Positions 22,753 through 34,299 of a DNA stretch of 64,000 nt are shown here, one piece after another; within the stretch, counting starts at the first letter, position 1; each line of letters starts with the position of its first letter. The stretch spans positions 74,065,992 through 74,129,991 of the forward strand of contig NC_060253.1 in NCBI RefSeq assembly GCF_921293095.1. Direction: 5' to 3'. The notes under the pieces were generated by a model. It worked only from the letters and a program-made list of their open reading frames with translations, was not told the DNA's origin and did no database searches. Both the position numbers and the translations under genes were made by a program. The DNA is from Ischnura elegans (Eukaryota > Arthropoda > Insecta > Odonata > Coenagrionidae).

Positions 22753-25194
22753 GCATAACCTATTAATAGCTTCGAACAACTTCAAGCATAAGGTGGCCAC
22801 TCAAAGCTGCAACACCGGCCACTTGACTCGTGTATTATTATCAAGGTGATAGTCTCGGATGAGATGGATTTACACCGGCCGGCCCCTCGTCGAAGAATAA
22901 ATAGGGACACCTTGTGAGCAATCTATCATGCCAAAGCGCTGACACTCCAGTACATACTCTGTGGCGGTGAAAGAGCTACAGCTAATTACAATGGCCTCTT
23001 AAGTTTTCTTTGCCGCCATCCTTCACAGTTTATAGGATGGAGTTTTACAGTCAGAATCAGAATATCATATTTTTCTTCACAGATAACATGTAAATTTTTA
23101 ATGTCATAATTCATGTTCCATGAATTGTTGCCAATGGATACTCTCACAAAAATCATCACCAAAACAGATTTTTTATTCACCAGTGCCCTATAGTTGTACC
23201 GTGCGTAAAATAATGTTCTTATTGTTTTCAATGAATTGCTATCTATTGCAACGCTGTGCAACAAAGTACAGTCCAACTGTAGGCGCGAAAAAGTTTTGCC
23301 GGTGACAAAGCGGCGAAATGACTTAATGTGGGATAACACACATTTATTAAGCGAAGTTTACAATATGTAGTCGGGAATGAAAATGGAAGATCAATAAATA
23401 CTATATGCATCACATAGGGAATTTTGGATCGATATTGGGCAGATAATAGTAAGTTTTTCTTAAATTCTACTAGTTTGACAGAAACATTATACGAATCCAC
23501 CCGGTCTGTCCTCCTGGTAGTGAATTATATCTATAATGTACAATGAATATTATCACACTAACCATTAATCTCATTAGTTTTCTCGTCATTCCCCACCAAC
23601 CCAAAATCTTTGGCCTATATCACGATTTTCAGCATGCTCCACCGATTTATATTATTTATAACTTCAAATACTAAATTTCTCCGGGAAATGCACCCTTATA
23701 ACAAAAAAAATACATACAAACGATGAAATAAGGACTCAACCAGTATCTCAAGAAAAATAACACGTTGGTATTATGAAAAGAAATAAAATATGTGCCAAAA
23801 GATTAAATACGAGATTGGAAAAGACGACGTACTTTACATTACGTATGGGAACTGAAAAAATAAAATCCAATGGTCATTTACAAGATGATGCAGTTAAATA
23901 AAAGATTTTTTTAAACAGCCCAACGTAAAGAAAATCATTCAAAATAAAATAAACACTAATTTCATCGCCGCAAGTAATATGATATCAATGACGTAGTTGG
24001 ACTTTAAGTATGTGTTCATAATTTAATTAAATAAGTCCATGTCCATATGAATGATTGTTATTATGTCAATAAAACGGATGGAAAGGAGATAAAAATACTT
24101 TAGATCTGGATTTATCACCCTGACATATTAACAAAAACCACAGCCTGTTTAAACTGTATGGGGTGATCAGAGAGTTAACATTCGCAGGTAAGAGAAACTT
24201 GTTGATACATTTAATAATTACTGGCAATGAATTAATTCGATACTATGAAGTAAAGGGAGTAAAATGAAAGTCTAACCAATTCGAGGACAAATAACAACTG
24301 TAGCATAATTAAGGAAGACCTGCCATAGTTTTCAACTTAGAGCATCTCTAGCGAATATTTAAAAAAATCCATCCGTCCAACCTTTCCAATCTTTGATTTC
24401 TCTCCAAATAGGTTAGAATTTCCAATTTTTCAGTGGGTGGAAATTACTCCGGGGAAGTGGCTGAGGATGTTATGACGCACCTAACGGGAGGATTGGCAGA
24501 GAAACCACTTGACGAGTGCCATGACAGACGCTTCCCGTGAGATCGATAATTTTATTTAATTACCGGGACAAGATTGGCCTACTTTAAAGCACTTACATAT
24601 CGCAGCACAATCATACCATAAACCTTGAAATATATGTGAGAGACACGGCGAGTATCCAGAATTGGATGCGATATTGCGATATATCACACGTTCAATCACG
24701 CAATAGGAAAACGTTAATTAGCCCCTTCAAATAGGTAAGCGAAAATTGAAATAAAACAAACTCATTACATTTAAAGAAAAAATAATGAGTCATAAAACTT
24801 ACTATCTAGAGCTAAAAAATGTATAAAATTACTGAGATCTGAAATAAGGATTAGGAATCCAACGATTGCAAATACATGTTATTGCTTTACCAACCGTTAA
24901 ATAATTGTCTCCAAGGAGCAATGTCCAGAAACGCGCAAAAAATACTTGAAATGTATTTTTGGAGAGAAAATTCCATTTCCCATGCTATGAATATAAGCAA
25001 CTGGTAAAAATTGTGAGGCCTAAATCTGAAAATTAAAAATACGACCATTCTTCAGCATTTTAAATCCGTCTCACCTCACGAAGTAAGTTTGAAAGGATAT
25101 CGCTGCATTGACTTCACAAGATTCTGGGAGTAACCACCGTTGTTTTGCGAAAATTAATTTTTACATCTTGCGACTGCTTATTTTATGCCATAAT
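22753..25194. other. No gene recognised
   Basis: AT-rich. The longest frame (117 residues, 22986-23339, minus) overlaps frames on the other strand and matches nothing known to me. Confidence 0.45.
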
Positions 25195-25345
25195 CAAGTT
25201 CAATTTGTTATTATTACATCACTAGTTTTCTTGTTTTTCTCCAGCATGACGAGAAACTTGTTTTCTTGATTTACATCAAACTTAAAACAGGATTTTCACG
25301 ACGTAATTCCATTATTTACCAAAATGTTAGTTAGAACCTTATCTT
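25195..25345 (+). repeat. Dispersed repeat R5, copy 1
   Basis: Direct, diverged match to 25795-25950. Shared: TTATTA, ATCACTAGTTTT versus ATTACTAGTTTT, CAGCATG, GAAACTTG, GGATTTTCACGA and ACCAAAAT. The two lie 600 bases apart. Confidence 0.5.
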
Positions 25346-25794
25346 AGCAAGGCACAGAGATAGGAAGCTCTGCTGTTTTATAAGGCATCTTACCAGAGAG
25401 CCAAAAACAACGATACACACGATCACGGTGGGCAAAAAAAAGAACTACCTCACATATTTCTCATTCCGCGCTGAGTCGAATTCAGGGAACGTCTTAATCG
25501 ATTTTCCACGTGATATCCTCGTCGTCGAGAAGAGTGCGCTATCAGCCTTTACAGCTGTACTTCTTTCTCGCGCTGGTGCGGTAAGTAATGTTCTCCCGAC
25601 TTAAGGCCAGGGGACTGGATTGAGAAGGCGCCGATCCTTCCGGTAAAAACGTTATTTACGCGGTCACTTAGCGAATTAAATTAAATTAGCATTTTAAATT
25701 GCTTTCAAAAATGTCCGTAGCCTGGTGATGAGGGCATAGCGATGCATTTATTCTTAATTTTTTAACTAGAATTGTTGTACACTCATGAGGAATG
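25346..25794. other. No gene recognised
   Basis: Spacer between the two R5 copies. No supported feature. Confidence 0.4.
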
Positions 25795-25950
25795 GAATTG
25801 AAAAGTTACGTCGCAATACGACAATTATTTTATTATTGCATTACTAGTTTTTTCGTTTCTATTCAGCATGTAGGGAAACTTGCTTTCATACAAAACCTCA
25901 AATGGGATTTTCACGATATCTACATGATCTACCAAAATTTAAGAAAGGAC
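25795..25950 (+). repeat. Dispersed repeat R5, copy 2
   Basis: Second member of the diverged direct pair with 25195-25345. A 75-residue frame at 25792-26019 lies across it and is probably incidental. Confidence 0.5.
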
Positions 25951-26689
25951 GTTAGATCAAGTAAATACATTATATTCTATATTATTCAACGTATCATTAC
26001 GATAATAAAATTGGATTAAAAGCCCTAATTATTTCCAATTTTACAGCAAAATTCGGATCTCTTTACCGTTAGCGAAACGAGTTTCGTCCGTTTAAATCCA
26101 ATTAAAATGCGCGGCGGGTGACACCAATCTAGTGCCCGAATTGAGAATCCTCGATTGTATTACAGTACACCCTCACTTTACTTTATTAATCCTTTCCTGA
26201 GGACTGATCGTAAAGGGAATTCCATCATATGTAGAATCTGTGTGATTTTCACACATGGAATGGGTTATAAGAGTATTAGAGCAGGTAAATTACACTATTT
26301 TGAAAAATGTGTTTCGTGAACGAATAAGGCGAATTACAAATATAATAGGCATTGGATTACAAGTTGAAAAGAATCGGCGAAATAAGAAATTTTAACACAA
26401 ATAATAAGAATTTTAAAACACGCAGTGTCCAAAAACCGCATAAAGAGCACTACAAAGTAAAAAAATGAGGTTTCCGTCACTCGGAAAATAAATTGTGGGT
26501 GTAGATCAGGTTTAAAAGAAGAGCCCGATGAGTGAGGATGGATAAACACGTGATTTAATATCTAAACCGAATCAGCACTCACGCTTTATTCTCCAAGTGA
26601 TGAAAAGCTATTTATTTTACTAATTAAAGCATTTTAAACTGGCTTCGAAGAAGCAAGTTTTCCATTTTTTTTTTTAAATTTTAATTACA
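25951..26689. other. No gene recognised
   Basis: AT-rich. No supported feature. Confidence 0.45.
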
Positions 26690-27005
26690 CTTTCTACTTT
26701 TTAGTGGTGAATCATTAGATGAATTAACCCAGAACTGTAACAGAAATTTCTGCCAAAAATTTATTAATAACGCCATCTCTTGATAAAATTCATAACTATT
26801 TTTCATGTGGAAATTTATTTAATAAATTACAGTAATAAATTACAGGACAATGGAACAAAATTTCACATTTCTGATACTGAATATTTCATAGTCATTATAA
26901 GCAAGCAATTGTGCAAAATCAAGCCAATCCGAAGATGGGAAATTAGTTAAATATCAATTACAAGATTCCACCCATGAAACTGGCAAATAGACGTAGGAAG
27001 GTAAA
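26690..27005 (+). repeat. Dispersed repeat R2, copy 2
   Basis: Same-orientation, diverged copy of 7306-7780, about 19 kb away. The longest shared run is the ACAATGGAACAAAATTTCA block. Confidence 0.55.
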
Positions 27006-28660
27006 AAAGCATGTACAAAAACGCGATCAAATTCATCTCAGGTCGTACGCTTCAGCCGACAGACTGCCATATTCGAACCGGGGTAACACCCTACGGGCGG
27101 CGAAGTAATTCTCCAAAGTGGGTGTTAGATATATTTCCTTCGCCGCGAAAGCGCGTGTGCCCCAGAATACGGCTTCCTGTGGAAGCACGTCGGAATGGAT
27201 GAGGAAGTCACGGCGTAGAGCTTTGCTAACACTCGCGTATCCGGAGAGATATTGCGTTAGCTCCTCACAAGATGCGAGAGCATTATGCTCACGGGGTTGA
27301 GAAGATTCTATTTTGGAGAAAAATACGGAGAAACGAGGAATTTTTATTAGGTTTCGTAAGAACTTTATAACTCCATGTTTCATAGAAATTGCACCGCATC
27401 GTATGCACCGCCACGATGGTGCTATTTACCCCAGCCCTACTTCTTGTGAGTCCACACTTCCAACAGATCTCGTCAATCCCACCTTCTTTTTTGGCTCTTC
27501 ATTTCGTTCTAGGCACTTCGAATCTAATCTACCGAGAGTGCCATACTATTAACGTGGCAAAGAGAGAATTACCAATGTATTCCGGTAGGGTTCACTTTAA
27601 ATTAAAAAAGAAAGAATTACATCCTTACATCATTCTCCTACCATGTTTGTCTTCGAGTGTACCTATGTTTATTTTCAATAAAGTCTAGGTTATTTTTGTT
27701 TTAACTTGTCTTGGACATTATTAGCTTATACATTAGTATATAAGTTTTATTAATTTCTGATTGTCTTCCTAGCGCCTTTATTTTTGTAATTGTCTCACAT
27801 ATTCTAGGCATTATAACCTTAATATATTATCGTGTCCTATATTGGTTACATACACTACAGTTACTCATCTCAAAACGGGTAGTTTAACAAAGACAGAAAT
27901 TTTCTGTAATTATAATTTGACTGAATTAAATATCGGTTTTGAAGTACTACATCAAATGACAAGCTATCACCCTTAAGCATGAATCACAATATCATTTATT
28001 CCATGCAACCACCCCTTCCGAGCGACAGCTTCAGCGATCGATGCAATGACGACGAAAAAATGACCGTTTCATGCAATCATTTTTCGCGATAGCTCCGCGA
28101 TATTTTTATAAAAATGGCGGAAAGTTCCACTATAATAGCCAGGAAGTGTTATATGAAAAACATAGGATACGAGTCCACAGTTGCGCACACTAATTTTGAT
28201 TTTAAACTTCGATGGATGTCCTCAACGATGTCATAAATATTTCAATAAAATACGCAACAAGTGCTATTTTTAATCGCGCAGCCGCGGAAAAAATACCTCA
28301 AGTTCGTAAGACACCTACTCTAGCACAGGGACGTATTTAAGCCGTTCGTTGACGAGGGAATGGGGGAATGGGTTCCACTACTTTTCAGTCACTTCCCTCC
28401 ACTACTCCTTTGTATTATTAAGAGAGCACGGAATCCTGCCGTTTCAGAGGTCTTTCTGCGAGAAGTTAAGCATGCTTAAATCTTACGCAATTGTGTTGAA
28501 ATGCTCAAGGTACGTAAGCTGAAACCTTTACAGTATTTGTCAGTAGTGTCTGAATTACAAAAATTCTACCTCACTATTTTCTAGGGGTAATTTTTTTTCA
28601 GATGCATTCATTTTCGACTAGGGTTAACTAGATATTCCGTGAAATTTTCAAGACTATTGC
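27006..28660. other. No recognised gene; GC-richer patch
   Basis: A CG-rich patch at about 27.03-27.31 kb carries a 116-residue frame on the minus strand (27033-27383) and shorter plus-strand frames. No family is recognised. The minus strand at about 27075 reads CCCCGGTTCGAATA, which contains a B-box-like GGTTCGAAT, but there is no matching A box, so I do not call a tRNA or SINE. The rest is AT-rich. Confidence 0.4.
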
Positions 28661-28799
28661 CAAATATTTAAACTTTTCTCGGGATTCCGCGCGTGTAAGA
28701 TTTTGAAAGAGCGCCGACGTTTCGGGTTCCGGCTCGTTACCCATTCTCAAGGCTACTGAATCGAGAAGTCTTACCCGCGCGAGAAAAGTTTAAATATTC
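28661..28799 (-). mobile_element. Penelope-like terminal foldback
   Basis: Arms at 28662-28681 and 28780-28798 are reverse complements (AATATTTAAACTTTTCTCG), with a second matched pair inside, 28689-28700 and 28769-28780. On the minus strand the centre reads CTTGAGAATGGGT, a loop, ACCCGAAACGTCGGC. This is the arrangement of the Penelope-type motif at 11.4 kb, with GGGT/ACCC as the stem. The core departs from hammerhead consensus before the stem, so activity is doubtful. No reverse transcriptase nearby. Confidence 0.55.
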
Positions 28800-30106
28800 T
28801 GTTCGCCGGTAAAGTGTAAAATCTTACTATTGCCTAAGTTCTAAGTAAGTACCTAGTCACGACAAACGAAAAAAGACGACTGGTTTAATGGGAATGATGA
28901 TCACCTCAGGATGAATACAAATTTATGGATATTAGCTACCAATACTTGATTTTCCTTACATATATATTCGTCACGAGCGCATACTTAATTATACCACGTT
29001 TCCCTGATGGCATTTAAATAGTCACCAGTCCGTCTGCATTCGGATTCAATAGTCTGGACCCAGCCCAATTATCTTGCCTCAATTTACCAGACCATGTCAC
29101 GCATTCCGTCTGCAATTCCATTCGAGGTTGCAGGCCTCCCTGCCTTCCCTTGGAGATTTTACCTTTATGTCCGTTTTTGTGGTGCTTTGGTGAACCACCA
29201 CGTCTCCACATCCACGTCCGATTTGTTTCCTTTTAATTTACCTTTTCGCTTACACGCCGTCGGTTAGCGGGGGCAAAATGCCTGTCCGTCTGCCGTAATA
29301 GGGTGTCCTCCCCCGCCATGACTATTTTGGTATGCAAATGCTGCCGCAGGCAAGGAAGGGACCCCCAGGTAATTAAGTGGTCTCTGCCTTAATGGCTTAG
29401 AAACGGTGTCTTCCTCCGCTTCTATCTCTTTCAGTCATCTTTTACTCTCTTTCATCAAACTGCTTATTCTGTCTCATTATTACATGCATTTTTGGATGTT
29501 TAATAGAGCGAAAATGAGATGCGACTCGTTCTATATTAATACGAACGCTGACTAGTTAAGGATATTAACACAAAATTGGGTCATATTTAGAACCTGCGAT
29601 TGAGAAAAATACAAATTCCTCCAGGAAAACGTTTGGGTACTAAGTTTAACGTATGATTTGAATCACTTTTCCGGATATACTAAAAATAAAAGCAAATATT
29701 AGACATAATACATCATACTAACACCTTTTGAAGGGAAATATAATAGTAATTAACCATTAAAAGGAGCAATTTCAGACAAAATGGTCCCCGGTCATCTACA
29801 TACGACTCTCAACATATTTAACACTTTCTCTTAAGGATTTATGGATTAGAAACAAAGCGGTTTTCTAGTGCACAAGAATTTAAACAAAACAAAGGAAACA
29901 ATTTAGGCCTACAAAAACTTTATACCAGGCCAATAAAAATGTTGAATTCATAGTAAAAAAAATTACTTGATAAATACAGCTTTGAATAAAAAGCAGCCGA
30001 GAAAGAACTAAATATAAAGAAGTTAACACATTACTACAGATGCCAAGATTATAATCAGTAAAATGTTTTCAAACTTATTCGAATCACTTTCTCGGAGAGG
30101 AACATA
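28800..30106. other. No gene recognised
   Basis: AT-rich except about 29.0-29.4 kb, where a 65-residue minus-strand frame lies. I recognise no family, repeat or RNA gene. Confidence 0.45.
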
Positions 30107-30193
30107 AATGAGCAAACCAATATATTTTAAGTTAAGCACTTATGATACATCATGCAAGGCAACCCGAGCATGGTGCAGAAATTGCACTTGAGC
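30107..30193 (+). repeat. Outer inverted repeat, left arm
   Basis: Reverse complement of 31546-31632 with few differences. The shared core includes GGCAACCCGAGCATGGTGCA and ATATATTTTAAGTTAA. The pair encloses about 1.5 kb, including the element at 30389-31416. Confidence 0.75.
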
Positions 30194-30388
30194 TGTAATA
30201 AACTAAAATAATTTTATTTAAAAATTTTTATTTATCTTCGATTTCATGTTTATAAATGACATTTTTTATTCCTGTGATATCGATATTTGTAAGATTAAAC
30301 TCTACAGCTACCTCAACGCTCCGTATGAATGGCCAAAACTTCTTTTGTGACGTGAATCTATTACTTTGGGGAGATTTTTTTTCAAGTA

Positions 30389-31416
30389 GGGGAGGCCCGG
30401 GCAAGAAACAGTGTGGGTAAGAAGGATAAGCGGTTTCTGCGTAAATCGCTAATAGATGGCGTTACGATACGCGTAGGCCGGGTCAGCTGATTGGTATGGC
30501 GACGCCATAACAGTTAAAACAAAACTATACAGACGGAAGTTTGCCGTTAAAGAGAATAAGAACGATTTCTGCAGTTTTCTTACATTTCCGCTAAGGTTTC
30601 TTCGTATGTTTTGCACTATTTGCTAAGTGATCAATCATACCTTCTATTTGTTCGATGACACGTTTCTTTAAGCTTAATTTGTAGCTGTAGCCTTCCACTG
30701 ACCGACAAAGATATCTGAAAGTTTTTGCGTCTTTCTAATATTGTGGCTTCGGACAAGACAGATATGTACGGTCACAACCAGCACTTTCGACGATATTCTG
30801 CAAATCAGTCCCATACCAGCTGTCGTCGCTCCCAAAACAAACCGTGAACACAAAAGGCATTAATCAGAGATATTTAAGTCCAATGTTAAAGCGGAGCAGG
30901 CTAAAAAATATGATTAAAAAAAAACAAAAAGACAAAGGTATCAGAATATTCAGGACCCAGCAGTTACAAGATTACAGAGAAATCTAAGAATAAAATAGCC
31001 AGATCAAATTTCTTTTGCTTCGTGTGCATTGAAAAATATAGTAAGCCGAGTTCGAAGACTGAATATAGTGTAGCCAGTTCCAAGGAGCCCATCCTGCACA
31101 CGAGAACTGCACACCATATAGGAAGCTGCTTCTGAAATGATTGTCAAGACTAACTTTTTAATTTGTCAACTTGTCTTTTTCACCCTTGTGGCGTATCCAT
31201 TTTGCCCGGATATTACGGGCAAAACGGATAATTGGTACGTTTTTATTTGATTGATTTTAGGAGAAGATACCGTTAAAGTTCTCATTTTTTTGATAGCTCA
31301 GTCCAAATTTTTTTAACCACGGTGCTGATTAATAACGAAGAAAGTTCTCGTGATCATATAATTGTACCTTTTTTCTACACTTTTCCTTAGCAAATGCGTC
31401 TTGCCCGGGCCTCCCC
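30389..31416. mobile_element. Non-autonomous DNA transposon, TA-flanked
   Basis: A 1,028-bp unit that starts GGGGAGGCCCGGGCAAGA and ends with the complement TCTTGCCCGGGCCTCCCC. Each end is flanked by TA (30387-30388 and 31417-31418), as expected of Tc1/mariner/pogo-type insertion. The symmetry continues a few bases outside (AAGTA / TACTT). No transposase frame is visible inside. It lies between the arms of the outer inverted repeat. Confidence 0.7.
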
Positions 31417-31545
31417 TACTTTTATATACTTATTACCTTAGAATGAAAATCAATGTATATTCAATATACCGTAACAACCTAGATTCTCAATGGTGCGGTT
31501 CTCAATGGTTAAACTTTCGGTTCAAATATGTATTCGTTTAATACT

Positions 31546-31632
31546 GCTCAAGTGCAATCGCTGCACCATGCTCGGGTTGCCTAGCATGAGATATCATAAG
31601 TGGTTAACTTAAAATATATTGGTTTGGTCATT
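31546..31632 (-). repeat. Outer inverted repeat, right arm
   Basis: Partner of 30107-30193. The longest matched run carries TGCACCATGCTCGGGTTGCC. Confidence 0.75.
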
Positions 31633-32016
31633 CCATTTCTCAATATTTTTATGGTTTCAAGAGTCGTTTTAGCTCTAAATCACTCGAGAATAATATACAG
31701 CTGGAGCGCGTGGGGGCAAATAAAAATTCGGAATAATTCTATTTCCCTCTTCATGGGTTGGGAAGCGACTTTCGAATCCCGTTACCGAATGATGAATTAC
31801 AGATTAGATCAATGGTGCTCTCCTACCACATTTGCAAAGCATTTTGGCTCCGAGTTATTTGAATCATATTTGCATCTAGTTTGTCGCTCATATTTAAAAC
31901 TGAATGAGAAATTGGCGATAATATTTCCGAAAGACTGTGGGATCGCGTCTGCCAATGCTACGACTCGTCATGATATAGGTCGTTACATAATGAAAAATCC
32001 ATATTGTGATCCATAA
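31600..32016 (+). CDS. Unrecognised 138-residue open frame
   Basis: Starts inside the right arm of the outer inverted repeat and ends at 32016. Residues 5-25 are hydrophobic (YIGLVIPFLNIFMVSRVVLAL), so it could begin with a signal or membrane segment. The remainder is Tyr/Trp/Arg-rich and matches no family I know. It is uninterrupted in an AT-rich setting where stops are frequent, which is mildly notable. No splice, promoter or poly(A) evidence. Could be chance or a decayed element-encoded protein. Confidence 0.18.
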   Translation: MVNLKYIGLVIPFLNIFMVSRVVLALNHSRIIYSWSAWGQIKIRNNSISLFMGWEATFESRYRMMNYRLDQWCSPTTFAKHFGSELFESYLHLVCRSYLKLNEKLAIIFPKDCGIASANATTRHDIGRYIMKNPYCDP

Positions 32017-32163
32017 AAAAAAATATCCAACATCTTTGAGCAGCTTTATATTTTGCAAAAACTCCTTTGAATTTTAGTTTATTATTTTATTTATAAGACA
32101 AACTAAAGTCTACAAGAGATAATATTCAATTTAAAAAAAATTACTCTACCAAGGATCCAGGAA
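32017..32163. other. No gene recognised
   Basis: Short AT-rich spacer. Confidence 0.4.
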
Positions 32164-32371
32164 ATAAAACTATCATCAGATAACGTAAATGAGAAACATA
32201 ACGTACGCTGATACACTGACTAACTTCTGACATAAATTTTCCGGGTATATTGAGTACTCCCTTTTTAACATTTTCTACTATCTACAGTAAAGAAATTTCA
32301 TCAAAGTATTTTCACAGATATATAATTTTAAATTTGATACGAAGTTAAACGTTTGATTCACTACGAAATGG
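32164..32371 (+). repeat. Dispersed repeat R6, copy 1
   Basis: Aligns with 35140-35330: TTTCCGG.TATATTGAGTA, CTTTTTAACATTT, CTAC/CATC.ACAGT, AAATTT.ATC..AGTAT and AAGT.AAACGTT. It lies immediately left of the long-TIR transposon. The second copy lies about 0.9 kb to the right of it. Confidence 0.5.
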
Positions 32372-32802
32372 TGTCTGTAAAAAAAAGCAAGATACTCGAG
32401 TTTGAGGAGCTCTAGCGTGTATATGAAGCAATCGATTTCAATGAAATAAAAAGCATACGAAAGAGGATTTAGTTCTACGTTATATCATGTACTTTAAAAA
32501 TTCTTCGGCTCAATAGTATTTCCTGTACTTAATTTTTTCTCGAAAAAGTACCCGTTTTTTGCGCGTAAAATCAAGGTGCCCAACTTTGAGCGCTTAGCAT
32601 TCCCGTAGTTTTCGTTTCTATAACTTGCAATTTTGATATAAAGAAGCCACATCTATTACTAGTAGTTTTCCGAAAACAAATTGTTTATACTACAAAAATT
32701 AACGGAGTTGTTGTAAACAACGCAAACCTCTGCTAACTTCGAAACCAGTGAGTCAATTGAAAATTGATTGGTACTGTTGTCTTTCGTAGAATGTTAGTAA
32801 TG
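32372..32802 (+). repeat. Left terminal inverted repeat
   Basis: Left arm of the long-TIR transposon, from TGTCTGTAAAA to a GAATGTTAGTAATG end. The complementary arm is 33828-34258. Confidence 0.85.
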
Positions 32803-33069
32803 CAAGCACATATGAAATGTTTATTAAATATCAATAATAACGTCAATATCACTTATTATTTATCTAGATGTTTCTATGCGCGTACCGGCAGCTCCGTCGT
32901 GGGAGGGGGAGGCGAAAAGAGGCGCGTGGTTGCCACCGACTCAGCAGAGGGCGCGCTTCTTTTAAATGACCAACTCGCACGATGAAAGTATCGTTGTTGC
33001 ACCCTTCAGGTAAACTTAAGGTCAGGTTGGGCTGAGCTTCCATCAAAATGCTTTTCTACGACGTAAATT

Positions 33070-33541
33070 CTAAGCCATAATAGCGTAAATTTTATCGGAT
33101 GGTAAAAACATTTTGTACCTAAATCCCATGTCTAACAGAATGGATCTTAACTTTGGGAGAGAGAAACGTGGGCAATCGGGAACATTCTCTAGCAGGTAAT
33201 CCATCATTCTGCGTAACGTAGGAAATATATTCCTCAAATAGAAACCGTGCACTGTCCACCTTATTACTCCAATCGTGAAGTCGTCGATGAAGATCTTCGG
33301 CCTTCCCAAAAGACGAACCCTATTCTGTGCCGTAGGAAGGTCACCACTTGTGTTCTCCTTTTCACAATCCTTCTGTTTAGCCGCGACTCTTCTCACTGAT
33401 ATCAAGCTGATGCCAAGACAATCAGACACAGTTTGATACACAGGATATCTTTTGTCCATACTTTTTTCTGCTTCGCAGCGAAAAAAGCAAATTGCACTCA
33501 ATACCATTTGGACTTCCGTCTCCGAAAAACCCGTTCTTGGA
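33070..33541 (-). pseudogene. Transposase N-terminal fragment (IS630/Tc1 type)
   Basis: A minus-strand frame whose M-initiated part runs 33507-33070 (145 residues) and which continues upstream in frame to about 33541 (FSETEVQ before the M). It resembles the N-terminal part of IS630/Tc1-like (DDE_3) transposases, found as multicopy hypothetical proteins in insects. Visible landmarks: a helix-turn-helix-like first third (YQTVSDCLGISLISVRR, about residues 23-40), a linker with GRPKIFIDDFTIGVIRWTVH (about 68-88), then TLRRM and LRSILLDMGFRYK (about 117-131), the spacing usual before the catalytic domain. It stops at 33070 and no DDE/D core follows before the left repeat. Inside the long-TIR transposon, which supports the assignment. 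Truncated and presumably inactive. Confidence 0.65.
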
Positions 33542-33827
33542 CGATTGATTCACCGAGGGAATCTGCACTAACAATAGTCGAATCATCCCTAAAGGTAAAC
33601 TTTTAAAGCAACCAGTGAATGATTCATTAACTGCTAGGGTACTGTGAGTCACGATGCGCTATGTGGCAACTGCGCACGACCTCGAGAGACTTTCTCTTTT
33701 CTGTTGCTTTGTTTAGGCCATTCCCGTCAGGCAGGGAGAAGGCGACAACAAGAGCTAAAAACAAAAATAAATATAAAAAGATATTGAATATACTGCTGAC
33801 CATTAACGTGTATGATCTACGTATATA

Positions 33828-34258
33828 CATTACTAACATTCTACGGAAGACAACAGCACCAATCAATTTTCAATTGACTCACTGGTTTCGAAGTTAGCAG
33901 AGGTTTGCGTTGTTTACAACAACTCCGTTAATTTTCGTAGTATAAACAATTTGTTTTCGGAAAACTACTAGTAATAGATGTGGCTTCTTTATATCAAAAT
34001 TGCAAGTTATAGGAACGAAAACTACGGGAATGCCAAACGCTCAAAGTTGGGCACCTTGATTTTACGCGCAAAAAACGGGTACTTTTTCGAGAAAAAATTA
34101 AGTACAGGAAATACTATTGAGCCGAAGAATTTTTAAAGTACATGATATAACGTAGAACTAAATCCTCTTTCGTATGCTTTTTATTTCATTGAAATCGATT
34201 GCTTCATATACACGCTAGAGCTCCTCAAACTCGAGTATCTTGCTTTTTTTTACAGACA
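33828..34258 (-). repeat. Right terminal inverted repeat
   Basis: Right arm of the long-TIR transposon, ending TTTTACAGACA. Complement of 32372-32802. Confidence 0.85.
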
Positions 34259-34299
34259 GTAGGCTTTGAAACGCGAAAGAGAGAAAATAATCCCTTGCT

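Larger units (their letters stand above)
32372..34258 (-). mobile_element. DNA transposon with 431-bp inverted repeats
   Basis: A 1,887-bp element whose two ends (32372-32802 and 33828-34258) are reverse complements over about 431 bases with few differences. Each starts TGTCTGTAAAAAAAAGCAAG. The interior keeps the N-terminal part of a transposase on the minus strand (33070-33541). The catalytic half is gone, so the copy is non-autonomous. High similarity of the two arms suggests recent activity or repeated correction. I found no clear target-site duplication. Confidence 0.82.

Noticed and set aside
27033-27383. 116-residue minus-strand frame in a CG-rich patch, with a B-box-like GGTTCGAAT nearby
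   Set aside because: No family resemblance, overlapping frames on the other strand, and no A box or cloverleaf to support a tRNA or SINE.
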